Below are positions 12,087 through 24,102 of a stretch of 64,000 nucleotides of DNA, piece after piece. Under the pieces are notes generated by a model. It had not been told where the DNA came from. It did no database searches and saw nothing but the letters and a program-made list of their open reading frames with translations. The DNA comes from an uncultured SAR86 cluster bacterium (GTDB taxonomy: Bacteria > Pseudomonadota > Gammaproteobacteria > Magnimaribacterales > AG-339-G14). Made by a program: the position numbers and the translations under genes. The stretch lies in contig CACPMT010000001.1 of the NCBI GenBank assembly GCA_902635045.1, positions 156,993 to 220,992 of the forward strand, written 5' to 3'. The stretch's first letter is position 1. The number at the start of each line of letters is the position of its first letter.

Positions 12087-13736
12087 TTAAACGGCAAGCT
12101 TTGCTTTTTTGGGGCCATGCATAACCATTTGAACTGCAGAAACCAAAGAATTAAGAAACCAGTAAAGTACGAGCCCAGCAGGAAATAATGCAAATAAAAC
12201 CCCAAAAATTAAAGGCATATATTTGAAGACATTTGCTTGGATTGGATCTGCGCCAACCGGTTGTGGTTGAAGTTGCTGCATTCCCCACATTGCTGCCATG
12301 TTAAGAATAGGTAAAATAAACAAAGGGTCTCTTGCCGACAAATCAGTAATCCAGAATAAAAAGGGAGCGTATCTTAGCTCTACTGTCTCTATCAACACCC
12401 AATAAAAAGCTAAAAAGAAAGGCATTTGCATTAGCATGGGCAAACACCCGAGAGCCGGATTAACTTTTTCTTTTTTGTAAAGATCCATCATTGCTTTGGA
12501 CAATGCCTGTCTGTCATCTGAGTATCTTTCTTGAATTTCTTGCATTTTAGGCTGGACAGCTCTCATTTTTCCCATATTTCTATAAGAAACCATAGATAAA
12601 GGCCATAATAGGACTTTAATTAGTATTGTGACTAATACAATAGACCAGCCCCAATTACCTGTAAGATTGTGGAAAAAGGACATTGCTGAATACATTGGTT
12701 GTCCTATCCACCACAACCATCCATAGTCAACAGCCAAGTCAAGCTCTGGATGTGCTTTTTGAAGTTCTTTTTTAATTTTAGGACCAAAGTAAACCTTTTG
12801 ATTGAAAGACGCTTCTCTGTTTGGCGCAATAGAATTTGTTTCGCCAACCAGACCTATTGAAAAGACATCAGATTTTGTGCTTTTTCTTGCCTGAAAAATA
12901 AAATTTGTTCCTTCTTCAGGCACTATCGCGCTAATAAAATAGTGCTCTAACATTGAAGCCCATCCCTTCGTTGATAGCTCCCTAAAATTGTCCTCACTTA
13001 AATCTGAAAAGGAAATTTTATTGTAGTTATCACTAGAGGTTTGGAAAGCAGGCCCTAGGTATGCAAAGCTGGCGGGATTAAAAATAGAATTTTCGTCTGC
13101 ATTTAAATCAACATTTGATCTGTCAATTTTAGAGAAGGGCGCAAGAGTAACTTCAGATGCCGAAACATTCAAAACACTGTCTGTAACAGAGACGAAGTAA
13201 TCGTCATTTTTATAACTAATAATCTTTTTGAATAGTAAGTTTTTCTCTGTCTTTTCTAGGACAACAAAAGTTTTGTTATCAGATGTATATGCTTCTTTAA
13301 CTGAAAAAAAGTTTTTGTCTGGATTAAGTTCTTTGTTTAAAAATTCGAAACCACTCGTATGAGAATATTTTTCAGGACCGCATTTATTAAACAGAATTTT
13401 TTTCCCTTTTGAATCAATTTCGACTGGGTAGTTCTTTAAAGTTGTTTTTACTATTTCACCTTTTTTTAAATCTATATCTAGAGACCAATAAGGAGATTCA
13501 AGAGTTTTTATATTGTTTGCAGCGCAAACATTATCAATAGCCTTAATATTAGATAAGTCTTCATTAAAAGGAGTAGTTTCCTCAAAATCTATTGGTTCAT
13601 TTATAAGTGGGCGCTCACTATCAATAGATATACTGTTTACTGTGGAATTTTCGTTTGGTGGATCCCACCTTATTAATAAAAAATAAGAGAAAATTAATAT
13701 TGAAAACATTAAAAAATATCTTTGAAAATTTTCCAT
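12087..13736 (-). CDS. yidC: membrane protein insertase YidC
   Basis: YidC inserts and folds inner-membrane proteins alone or with Sec. The 549-residue protein has an N-terminal anchor helix (about 7-23), a large periplasmic beta-rich domain, and the conserved five-helix core beginning around WGWSIVLVTILIKVLLWP, with the hydrophilic-groove arginine in that region. The cytoplasmic tail is short and basic. It overlaps yidD by one base. Confidence 0.97.
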   Translation of the reverse strand: MENFQRYFLMFSILIFSYFLLIRWDPPNENSTVNSISIDSERPLINEPIDFEETTPFNEDLSNIKAIDNVCAANNIKTLESPYWSLDIDLKKGEIVKTTLKNYPVEIDSKGKKILFNKCGPEKYSHTSGFEFLNKELNPDKNFFSVKEAYTSDNKTFVVLEKTEKNLLFKKIISYKNDDYFVSVTDSVLNVSASEVTLAPFSKIDRSNVDLNADENSIFNPASFAYLGPAFQTSSDNYNKISFSDLSEDNFRELSTKGWASMLEHYFISAIVPEEGTNFIFQARKSTKSDVFSIGLVGETNSIAPNREASFNQKVYFGPKIKKELQKAHPELDLAVDYGWLWWIGQPMYSAMSFFHNLTGNWGWSIVLVTILIKVLLWPLSMVSYRNMGKMRAVQPKMQEIQERYSDDRQALSKAMMDLYKKEKVNPALGCLPMLMQMPFFLAFYWVLIETVELRYAPFLFWITDLSARDPLFILPILNMAAMWGMQQLQPQPVGADPIQANVFKYMPLIFGVLFALFPAGLVLYWFLNSLVSAVQMVMHGPKKAKLAV

Positions 13737-13993
13737 TATTCTTCCTTTCCTGGCACTGGATCAAATCCTTTGCCTCCCCAGGGGTGACACTTAGAAATTC
13801 TTTTAACACCCAGTATAGTCCCTTTAATTGGTCCATGTATTTTTAAACTTTCTATAAAATATTCACTACAAGTTGGGTGATATCTACAGTTGTTTCCGAT
13901 TAACGGACTAATGAAGATTTGATAAAATCTTATAATTGATATCAAGAATTTTGATGTTAAGTTAATAATTTTATTTTTCATTCTAATGAACAT
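13736..13993 (-). CDS. yidD: membrane protein insertion efficiency factor YidD
   Basis: YidD is a small membrane-associated protein that assists YidC-dependent insertion. The 85-residue product has the family core [20 protein letters not shown] and [13 protein letters not shown]. The first ATG is used here. A second ATG four codons downstream (13981) is equally possible because neither has a clear Shine-Dalgarno sequence. A 171-bp AT-rich spacer without features separates it from rnpA. Confidence 0.93.
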   Translation of the reverse strand: MFIRMKNKIINLTSKFLISIIRFYQIFISPLIGNNCRYHPTCSEYFIESLKIHGPIKGTILGVKRISKCHPWGGKGFDPVPGKEE

Positions 13994-14164
13994 TTAGAAA
14001 CAGAATTTTATCTTTCTTTTAAGCTCAGTTAAATTTTTTTTTGCGATGTTATTATTTGATTAAAATTTTTCTTAATTAAATAAACTAATTATTTTCGTAA
14101 TTTAAAATCTTTAATATACTTTATGAAGATTTTCTTACACCATTTTTAATATCGGAAAAAAAGT

Positions 14165-14497
14165 TTATAAACAAAATTCAATTTTTGTTTTAAGGTCTGT
14201 TAAGTTTTTTTTAACTTTAGTTTTATCAAAGTTAACAATTTTTTTCTTAACTAAAAAAATAATATTAAATCCCTTTTCTGCGTTTATAGTTTTAAGCATT
14301 TCTTTGGCTGATCTTTTTGCATAATTTCTGTTAACGGCAAGGGGGATATTCTTCTTTGGAAATATGAAGCCATAATTAATTTCTTTTTTGGTCTTTAAAG
14401 TTAAGAGAACAGAAAACGGGCCAGAAGAGATGTTTAGATTGTTGTTTGAAAAGACCAGATCAAAATCAGACTTATTTTTTAAAGAATCCAACTTCAA
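14165..14497 (-). CDS. rnpA: ribonuclease P protein component
   Basis: RnpA binds the RNase P RNA and helps process tRNA 5' ends. The 110-residue protein is a divergent member. It has the LKNKSDFDLVF opening, the central basic PKKNIPLAVNRNYAKRSAKE region corresponding to the family's RNR motif (here RNYAKR), and FNIIFLVKKKI. The start is TTG, 4 bases after the rpmH stop. The rpmH-rnpA-yidD-yidC-mnmE order makes the identification secure despite low conservation. Confidence 0.93.
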   Translation of the reverse strand: MKLDSLKNKSDFDLVFSNNNLNISSGPFSVLLTLKTKKEINYGFIFPKKNIPLAVNRNYAKRSAKEMLKTINAEKGFNIIFLVKKKIVNFDKTKVKKNLTDLKTKIEFCL

Positions 14498-14501
14498 AGG
14501 A

Positions 14502-14636
14502 TTAGACGGTAAGGGATTTACGTCCTTTTGCTCTTCTATTTTTTAAAACTGATTGTCCGCCTAAAGATGAAGACCTTTTTCTATATCCATGAGTTCTTTT
14601 TCTTTTAATTTTGCTAGGCTGATAGGTTCTTTTCAT
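14502..14636 (-). CDS. rpmH: 50S ribosomal protein L34
   Basis: The 44-residue protein begins [18 protein letters not shown] and ends [11 protein letters not shown], a clear L34. About a third of its residues are Arg or Lys. The ATG is complementary to 14634-14636. It is the first gene of the leftward rpmH-rnpA unit and diverges from dnaA across the putative origin. Confidence 0.97.
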   Translation of the reverse strand: MKRTYQPSKIKRKRTHGYRKRSSSLGGQSVLKNRRAKGRKSLTV

Positions 14637-14660
14637 GATTCAAGTAATTAAGAAATGCAG

Positions 14661-14688
14661 ATAATATATAGTTTGAAAAAAAAATCAA
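14661..14688 (-). promoter_or_regulatory. probable rpmH promoter
   Basis: On the minus strand TTGATT (complement of 14683-14688) is separated by 16 bp from TATTAT (complement of 14661-14666), which ends 24 bases upstream of the rpmH ATG. Spacing and both hexamers suit sigma-70. The adjacent DnaA boxes raise the possibility of DnaA control, which is inference. Confidence 0.5.
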
Positions 14689-14698
14689 TTAAAATAAG

Positions 14699-14785
14699 TT
14701 ATCTACAATTTATCCACAATTTATAAAATGGATATCCTGTGGATAAGTTTATATAAAAGTAATAATATTAATTAAATATCTTTTT
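14699..14785. other. candidate oriC: DnaA boxes plus AT-rich segment
   Basis: Three DnaA boxes lie within 48 bp: TTATCTACA at 14699-14707 (one mismatch), TTATCCACA at 14710-14718 (perfect) and its reverse complement TGTGGATAA at 14738-14746 (perfect). They are followed by an almost pure A/T stretch to about 14780 that could serve as the unwinding element. Genes diverge here, leftward to the start of the window and rightward through gyrB. parAB and a parS site are close by. Together this supports oriC. The same boxes could also autoregulate dnaA. Confidence 0.8.
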
Positions 14786-14797
14786 AGGAGAAAGATT

Positions 14798-16129
14798 TTG
14801 CAAATTTGGAATAAATGCAAGAAAAGTTTTGAAAATAGCTTGTCCTCTGATCAATATGCCACATGGATTAACCCTTTAGAACTTGTAGAGGCGGATAAAG
14901 TCAATGGTTTGAGATCATTCTATGTATTGGCGCCAAATGATTTTATTAAGGAATATATAAGGACAAACTTAGACGAGGAATTCAGAAAATATCTATCAAA
15001 AGCAGCAGGTTTAAAGGAATTTTCGCTGACTTACGAACTTGAAAATACATATAACTTATTGAATATAAAGGAAAAAAATAATAAAAAAGCTTCCTTATTC
15101 TCTAATAAAGAAAATTCTTTAATTTCAAATTTCACTTTTGAAACGTTTGTAGAAGGTAAGTCAAATAATGTTGCACTTGCAGCTGCTAAACAAATTGCAG
15201 ATATGCCTGATGGGGCTTACAACCCATTATTTATTTATGGAGGCGTTGGTTTAGGAAAAACACATTTAATGCACGCAGTAGGAAATAAATTGCAGGAAGA
15301 TGACCCTTCAAAAAAAATTGTTTATGTACATTCCGAAAGATTTGTGGGCGATATGGTTAAGTCTCTTCAACTAGGGGCTATAAATGAGTTTAAAAATTTT
15401 TACAGAACTGTTGATGCCCTTTTAATTGATGATATTCAGTTTTTTGCGGGCAAAGAGCAGTCACAAGAAGAATTATTTCATACTTTCAATGCCCTATTAG
15501 AAGGGGGTCAGCAAATGATTCTTACTTGTGATAGATATCCAAAGGAGATCTCAGGCTTAGAAGAAAGACTAAAATCAAGACTTGGTTGGGGGCTACCAGT
15601 TGTGATTGATCCGCCTGAATTAGAAACGAGAGTTGCAATACTATTAAGTAAATCTGAGGAAATGGGAATAGATCTCCCTCAGGACAGCGCTTTTTATATT
15701 GCACAAAAAATCAGATCAAATGTTAGGGAATTAGAGGGATCTTTAAAAAGAGTTGGAGCAAATTCTAAGTTCACAAATAGACCAATTGATGTAAATTTAA
15801 TCAAAGAATCTTTAAAAGATTTACTTGCTATTCAGGCAAGACAGGTAAGCATAGATAACATACAAAAAACTGTTTCAGATTACTACAATATTAAGCTATC
15901 AGATCTATTATCAAGCAAAAGAAACCGCTCTTTAGCTAGACCAAGACAACTATCAATGAGCCTCGCCAAAGAGCTAACTAACCACAGCTTGCCAGAAATT
16001 GGAGAATCTTTTGGCGGCAGGGATCATACTACAGTGCTTCATGCTTGCAGAAGAATATTGGCTCTTCGAGAAGAAGACAGCGGCATAGAGGAAGATTATA
16101 AAAAATTAGTAAGAGCCCTAACTGCTTAA
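14798..16129 (+). CDS. dnaA: chromosomal replication initiator DnaA
   Basis: DnaA melts the origin and loads helicase. The 443-residue protein has the N-terminal interaction domain ([14 protein letters not shown]), the AAA+ domain with Walker [10 protein letters not shown] at about 148-156 and Walker [10 protein letters not shown], and the C-terminal DNA-binding signature [15 protein letters not shown]. The start is TTG with AGGAG at 14786-14790 as ribosome site. dnaN follows after 3 bases. Confidence 0.98.
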   Translation: MQIWNKCKKSFENSLSSDQYATWINPLELVEADKVNGLRSFYVLAPNDFIKEYIRTNLDEEFRKYLSKAAGLKEFSLTYELENTYNLLNIKEKNNKKASLFSNKENSLISNFTFETFVEGKSNNVALAAAKQIADMPDGAYNPLFIYGGVGLGKTHLMHAVGNKLQEDDPSKKIVYVHSERFVGDMVKSLQLGAINEFKNFYRTVDALLIDDIQFFAGKEQSQEELFHTFNALLEGGQQMILTCDRYPKEISGLEERLKSRLGWGLPVVIDPPELETRVAILLSKSEEMGIDLPQDSAFYIAQKIRSNVRELEGSLKRVGANSKFTNRPIDVNLIKESLKDLLAIQARQVSIDNIQKTVSDYYNIKLSDLLSSKRNRSLARPRQLSMSLAKELTNHSLPEIGESFGGRDHTTVLHACRRILALREEDSGIEEDYKKLVRALTA

Positions 16130-16132
16130 ATA

Positions 16133-17233
16133 ATGAAATTTACAGTAGAAAAAAAAGAGATAGCAGAGGCTTTAAGTCTTGTAGCGTCTGTTGCTGAAAA
16201 AAGGCAGTCAATCCCGGTCTTGTCTAACATTCTTTTAAAGGCTGAGAAGGATGGCCTCACTTTGATAGCAACTGACCTTGAGATAGAGCTTACCTTCAAA
16301 ATATCAAAAATAGTATTAGATAAAGAAGGAGAAACAACTGCTTCCGCTAGAAAACTTGCTGATTTAGTTAGATCTGTGCCTGAGGATACAGTTTTGACGT
16401 TCGAGCTATTAGAAAATCAATTAGAGATAAGTGCCCTCAAATTTCAAGCGGACTTTTCAACTTTACCAGTAGGAGATTTTCCAGTTACTGAAATAAGTGA
16501 ATTTGAAAGAGATGTTGCTCTTCCTGGAAGAGAATTGGCAGACTTAATCGAAAAAACTTCTTTTGCAATGGCATCTCAAGATGTTAGATATTACTTGAAT
16601 GGAATCCTCTTAGAAGTTTCTCCTTCACAAATAAATGTTGTTGCAACGGACGGTCATAGATTAGCTTGGGCCTCATGCAAAATTAAAACGGATTTTACCG
16701 ATGAAAAAATAATAATTCCCCGAAAATCTGCAATAGAGCTTCAGAAATTGCTAAATCTTTTTCCAGATAATGTAAATATAGCCTTTAATTCTAATCAATT
16801 AAGAGTTTTTTCAGATGAATTCATCTTTATATCAAAACTCATTGAGGGCTCATATCCTGATTATGAAAAGGTTTTCCCTCAAGGTACTGAGCAAAAGCTT
16901 AAAGCAAATAAATCATCAGTTCAAACAGCTCTTAACAGAGCTGCGGTTTTATCAAATGAGAAGTATAGAGGAGTAAAATTCATTCTGAATAAAGATAATT
17001 TAAAAATTTGCGCCAATAATCCCAGCAAAGAAAGCGCTGAAGAGGAAGTGACTGTTGATTATGCCGGAGAATCATTTGAAATAGGCTTTAACATATCTTA
17101 CGTTCAAGAATCTTTATCAGTGATCTCAAACAGTGAAGTAGAGTTTGTTTTTTTTGGCTCCGAAAACTCATGCTTAGTTAAAAATATTGACGATGAGAGT
17201 TTAATACATGTAATCATGCCAATGAGATTATGA
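16133..17233 (+). CDS. dnaN: DNA polymerase III sliding clamp (beta subunit)
   Basis: This is the ring-shaped processivity clamp. It has 366 residues, three similar domains, starts MKFTVEKKEIAEALSLVASV and ends in the conserved HVIMPMRL. The segment RYYLNGILLE and the DGHRLAW motif, typical of bacterial clamps, are present near the middle. It is in operon order between dnaA and recF. Confidence 0.98.
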   Translation: MKFTVEKKEIAEALSLVASVAEKRQSIPVLSNILLKAEKDGLTLIATDLEIELTFKISKIVLDKEGETTASARKLADLVRSVPEDTVLTFELLENQLEISALKFQADFSTLPVGDFPVTEISEFERDVALPGRELADLIEKTSFAMASQDVRYYLNGILLEVSPSQINVVATDGHRLAWASCKIKTDFTDEKIIIPRKSAIELQKLLNLFPDNVNIAFNSNQLRVFSDEFIFISKLIEGSYPDYEKVFPQGTEQKLKANKSSVQTALNRAAVLSNEKYRGVKFILNKDNLKICANNPSKESAEEEVTVDYAGESFEIGFNISYVQESLSVISNSEVEFVFFGSENSCLVKNIDDESLIHVIMPMRL

Positions 17234-17236
17234 TAA

Positions 17237-18262
17237 ATGTATTTTTCCAGAGTTCACTTAATAAATTTTAGGCCTTTTTCTGACATTGTCTTTAATCTAG
17301 AAGAAACAACCTTAATAACAGGCAGAAATGGTTCTGGAAAGACTTCGATTTTAGAGGCAATTCATGTTTTATTAAAATCTAGGTCTTTTAGAACTTCATC
17401 TATAAACAGTCTAATAACTCGAGAAAAGGAAAATTTCATACTTAGCGCAAAGCTCGGCGAAGATTTGCTAGTTTTTGAAAAAAAAAGAAGGAATCAAGCA
17501 ACAAACAATGGATATAAAACAGAGGATTATAAATACAAAAATTTTCCAATTTTAATAAATAACTTTAGTTTAGCTTTTTTAGAAGCTGATAAGGAGCTAA
17601 GAAGAAAGATCTTAGATTATTTTATGTTTCACGTGAAACATGATTATGCTGATAATCTTAAAAAATTTAAAAAAACTCTTTTTAGTCGAAATATGGCTCT
17701 TAAAAAAAACAATGAAGAAGAAATTAACATTTGGACAAAATTATTAGTTGAGCACGCAGAAAAAATTACTAACGACAGAGAAGAAATATTTAATAAAGTG
17801 ATTGAAAATGTTCCTAAGTTTTTTCTTAATTTGCCTCTTGATAAAAAGTGGAAAAGAATTATCGATGAAATGTCTTTAGATTTTTATAAAGGTTGGGAGA
17901 AGGGCGAATTAATAGAGGCTCTTAGAAAAAATTTTCAAGAAGATATGAAAAGAGGATACACAAAATTTGGACCTCAAAGGTTTGACTTGGAAGTTAACAT
18001 TTCAAAAGATAAAGCTGGAAATGTTTTATCTAGGGGCGAGCAAAAGCTATTGATTTTATTGATTTTTTTATGCTTTGGTGAGTTTACCGCACATAATACT
18101 TGCAGAAGAGTTTATTATCTCATCGATGATGCGACAGCTGAATTTGACGAAGAAAATTTATATTTAGCTTTAAAATCTTTAGAAAAAGTTAAAGGTCAAA
18201 AGATTATTTCTTCTATAAAAAAACCTGAAAATATTAAATTTAATTCCGTTATTGATTTATAA
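17237..18262 (+). CDS. recF: recombination mediator RecF
   Basis: RecF is an SMC-like ATPase that helps load RecA at gaps. The 341-residue protein has Walker A GRNGSGKTS at about 30-38, the signature LSRGEQKLLILLIFL and the Walker B-like YYLIDDATAEFD. It is divergent in the middle. The sequence contains a perfect parS site at 17625-17640, encoding part of MFHVKHD. It starts 3 bases after dnaN. Confidence 0.96.
   Translation: MYFSRVHLINFRPFSDIVFNLEETTLITGRNGSGKTSILEAIHVLLKSRSFRTSSINSLITREKENFILSAKLGEDLLVFEKKRRNQATNNGYKTEDYKYKNFPILINNFSLAFLEADKELRRKILDYFMFHVKHDYADNLKKFKKTLFSRNMALKKNNEEEINIWTKLLVEHAEKITNDREEIFNKVIENVPKFFLNLPLDKKWKRIIDEMSLDFYKGWEKGELIEALRKNFQEDMKRGYTKFGPQRFDLEVNISKDKAGNVLSRGEQKLLILLIFLCFGEFTAHNTCRRVYYLIDDATAEFDEENLYLALKSLEKVKGQKIISSIKKPENIKFNSVIDL
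17625..17640. promoter_or_regulatory. parS: parS centromere site
   Basis: TGTTTCACGTGAAACA is a perfect 16-bp palindrome identical to the canonical bacterial chromosomal parS bound by ParB/Spo0J. It lies inside the recF coding sequence, about 2.9 kb from the DnaA boxes and about 10 kb from parB. I saw no second perfect copy in the window, though I could not search exhaustively by computation. Confidence 0.93.
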
Positions 18263-21224
<2,962 letters not shown>

Positions 21225-21225
<1 letters not shown>

Positions 21226-22574
21226 TAACCTGAGATTTTTTGCTGGAAAAAAGAAGAAACTTGATCTATCTCAAGAGTTTCTTGACTCATATCATCACGG
21301 TCCCTTATCGTGACTTTATTTTTTTCCAAACTATCAAAATCAACTGTTATACAGATGGGAGTTCCAATTTCATCGTGTTTTCTATAGCTTTTGCCTATAT
21401 TTCCTGTATTTTCAACTACAACCCTGCCTAATTTCATGCTTTGAAGCTTATTTTTAAGTTTATAAGCTAAATCTACCAAATCCTTATTATTTTTCTTAAG
21501 AGGAATCACAGCAGCCTTAACTGGCGCCAAATGAGGCTTTAAAGATAATAAAACCCTTGTTTTGCCTTCATCAAGCTCTTCCACCTTATATGCTTCGTTT
21601 AAAATAGCTAAAAATGCCCTTTCTACTCCAGCAGATGGTTCGATTACGAATGGAATCATCCATTTTTGAGTATCTTGTTCTTGAATGGCTAATTTTGCGT
21701 TAGAAGAGCTATTTTTCACTACTTTTGCTTTAATATCTAAATCTTCTTGATTTTTGCTATGTGATCCTAGGTCAAAATCAGTTCGATTCGCAATTCCTTC
21801 TAACTCCTCCAAGCCATGAGGAAATTCGTACATTAAATCTACTGTCCTTTTTGAATAATGCGCCAATTCTTCTCCTTCTACATTTAAAAGTTTGATTTTT
21901 TCTTTGGGAACTCCTTGCTCATCCCACCAAGCAAGCCTTAATTCCACCCATTTATCGTGCCATTCATCATCGCTGCCTGGATTAACAAAATACTCAAGCT
22001 CCATCTGTTCAAATTCTCGAACTCTAAAAATAAAATTTCTGGGAGTTATTTCGTTTCTAAAAGCCTTTCCAATTTGTGCAATTCCAAACGGCAAAGTTCT
22101 AGAAGTCGAATCAATAACATTCTTAAAATTAGTAAAAATCTGCTGCGCAGTTTCTGGTCTCAAATATCCAAAGTTAGTGCCATCATCAATAGGACCTACA
22201 TTAGTTTTGAACATCAAATTAAATTGTCTAGGCTCAGTTAAATCTTCTTCCTTACAATAATCAGGAACCTGATCTGCTCTGAATCTTTCTCCACAGGATT
22301 TGCAATCAACCATTGGGTCAGAAAAAGTATCTTCGTGACCAGAATATTTTAGGACTTCAGGATGAGTCAAAATAGATGCATCTAAGCCTTCTATATCATC
22401 TCTGTCATAAACCATGGAAGCCCACCATGATTGTTTAATATTATTTTTTAATTCAACACCTAAAGGCCCAAAATCATAAAGTCCCTGAAGGCCGCCATAG
22501 ATTTCATTTGACTGAAATATAAAGCCTCTCCTTTTGCATAAGGCAACAAGTTCTTCCATTGTTTTTGCGGTCAC
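21225..22574 (-). CDS. glyQS: glycyl-tRNA synthetase, single-chain (alpha2) type
   Basis: This class II synthetase charges tRNA-Gly. It is the dimeric, eukaryote/Thermus-like form, not the alpha2beta2 GlyQ/GlyS pair usual in gammaproteobacteria. Visible features are [17 protein letters not shown] near the N-terminus, a [11 protein letters not shown] zinc-like segment, [12 protein letters not shown], motif 3 [13 protein letters not shown], and the C-terminal anticodon-binding domain. It has 449 residues. The GTG start at 22574 has AGGA 7 bases upstream; an internal ATG at 22559 is less well placed. It sits at the position of glyQ-glyS in Pseudomonas. Confidence 0.93.
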
Positions 22575-22626
22575 TATTAATTCCTAAATCAATATTTAAA
22601 TGAGTTTAATTCATAGTGGGTACTTA

Positions 22627-24078
22627 CTATGTTCTCCAAAAGAAACTTGTAAATAACACCAGTAATGTATAAATCTCTAGCCTACCTAAGATCATGGCAA
22701 ATGACAAAAATAGTTTGCTTATTTCGTTAAGTGAACTGTAGTTTAATGTTGCATCACCCAAAGCCGGACCCAGATTATTTATGCATGAAAATACTGCAGA
22801 AAATGCGGTTTCGAAATTTAATCCAGAAGCTAGTAAGAGCATTGTTCCAATTAAAAGAGTAATTAAATAAACAGCCAAAAATCCCCAAACGGAATCTTTA
22901 ATCTCTTGGCTAATTATTTTGTTTCCAATTTTGAGCGGTAAGACCGAATTAGGATGTACAAGTTTTTTCAATTCTTTTACACCTTGCTTTAAAAAAATTA
23001 AAATTCTTATGGCTTTTATTCCTCCTCCTGTAGAGCCAGCACAAGCCCCCATTCCAGCAAGACCAATTAAAAAATATGGTAAATACGAAGGCATAGAACT
23101 ATGATCCTCTGAAGTGAATCCTGTAGTTGTTAAAAAAGAAACAGTTTGAAAAAGCGATTTCATAAGCAAAGATAAATTGTTGTTATCAGTAAATATAATC
23201 ATTGAGATGAATAAGAATAAAAATGATAAAAAAGCAACGTTCAAAAAGAATTTTAGTTCAGGATCTAGAAAGTAGCCTATCAAGGTTCTTTTTTTCAACG
23301 CCACAAAATGCAGAGAAAAGCTTAAGGCAGAAAGAAGCATAAAAATTGAGCCAAAAAAATATAAGAGATTATTATCAAAATAAGCAAAGCTTTGGTCATA
23401 ATTTGAGAACCCGCCTATAGCCACTGTAGTAAATGAGTGAGTTATTGCATCAAAAATATCCATTCCTGAAACAAAATAACAAAGACTACAAGCTGCAGTA
23501 AGCAATAGGTAGACAAACCAAAGAGATTTGCCTGTTTCTGCCATTTTTGGTCTTAATTTGGTGCCAGATACCGAGCCTTGTGTTTCTCCTCTATAAAGCT
23601 GCATCCCACCTACTCCTAATAGTGGAAAAAGCGCAAGTGCCAATACTATTATTCCTAAACCTCCAATCCATTGCAGCAAGGACCTATAAAACAAAATAGA
23701 TTTAAGTTGTGCATCTAAATTAGTTAAGATAGAGGCTCCAGTTGTTGTGAGACCTGAAACAGCTTCAAAGTAAGCATTTACTATCGATAAATTAACTGTT
23801 TTTCCAATGAAAAAGGGCAAGCTCGCAAAAATCGAGAAAGTGAACCAAAGCAAAACTGTTAATAAAAAACCGTCCCTTATCCTTAAATCTTCATATTCTT
23901 TATTAAAGTTTACAGCTATTAAAAATAATCCTGATGATAGAGTTATTAGAAACGAATATGTGAAAGAAACAAGAGAATTTTCTTGGTAAATTAGGGCAAT
24001 TGCAATTGGCAATAGCTGAAATAATGAAAATATAACTAAACCTACACCTAAAATCTGTGAAATGAGTCTAAATTTCAT
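22627..24078 (-). CDS. trkH: Trk potassium uptake system membrane subunit TrkH
   Basis: TrkH is the inner-membrane K+ channel subunit gated by TrkA. The 483-residue, roughly ten-helix protein has four pore repeats with filter segments LTTTGASIL, TVAIGGFSN, LTTTGFTSE and CINNLGPALG. It lies 24 bases downstream of trkA on the same strand, so the two-subunit system is encoded together. Confidence 0.96.
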   Translation of the reverse strand: MKFRLISQILGVGLVIFSLFQLLPIAIALIYQENSLVSFTYSFLITLSSGLFLIAVNFNKEYEDLRIRDGFLLTVLLWFTFSIFASLPFFIGKTVNLSIVNAYFEAVSGLTTTGASILTNLDAQLKSILFYRSLLQWIGGLGIIVLALALFPLLGVGGMQLYRGETQGSVSGTKLRPKMAETGKSLWFVYLLLTAACSLCYFVSGMDIFDAITHSFTTVAIGGFSNYDQSFAYFDNNLLYFFGSIFMLLSALSFSLHFVALKKRTLIGYFLDPELKFFLNVAFLSFLFLFISMIIFTDNNNLSLLMKSLFQTVSFLTTTGFTSEDHSSMPSYLPYFLIGLAGMGACAGSTGGGIKAIRILIFLKQGVKELKKLVHPNSVLPLKIGNKIISQEIKDSVWGFLAVYLITLLIGTMLLLASGLNFETAFSAVFSCINNLGPALGDATLNYSSLNEISKLFLSFAMILGRLEIYTLLVLFTSFFWRT

Positions 24079-24102
24079 TATTTTCTATTAAAATCTGGTT
24101 AA

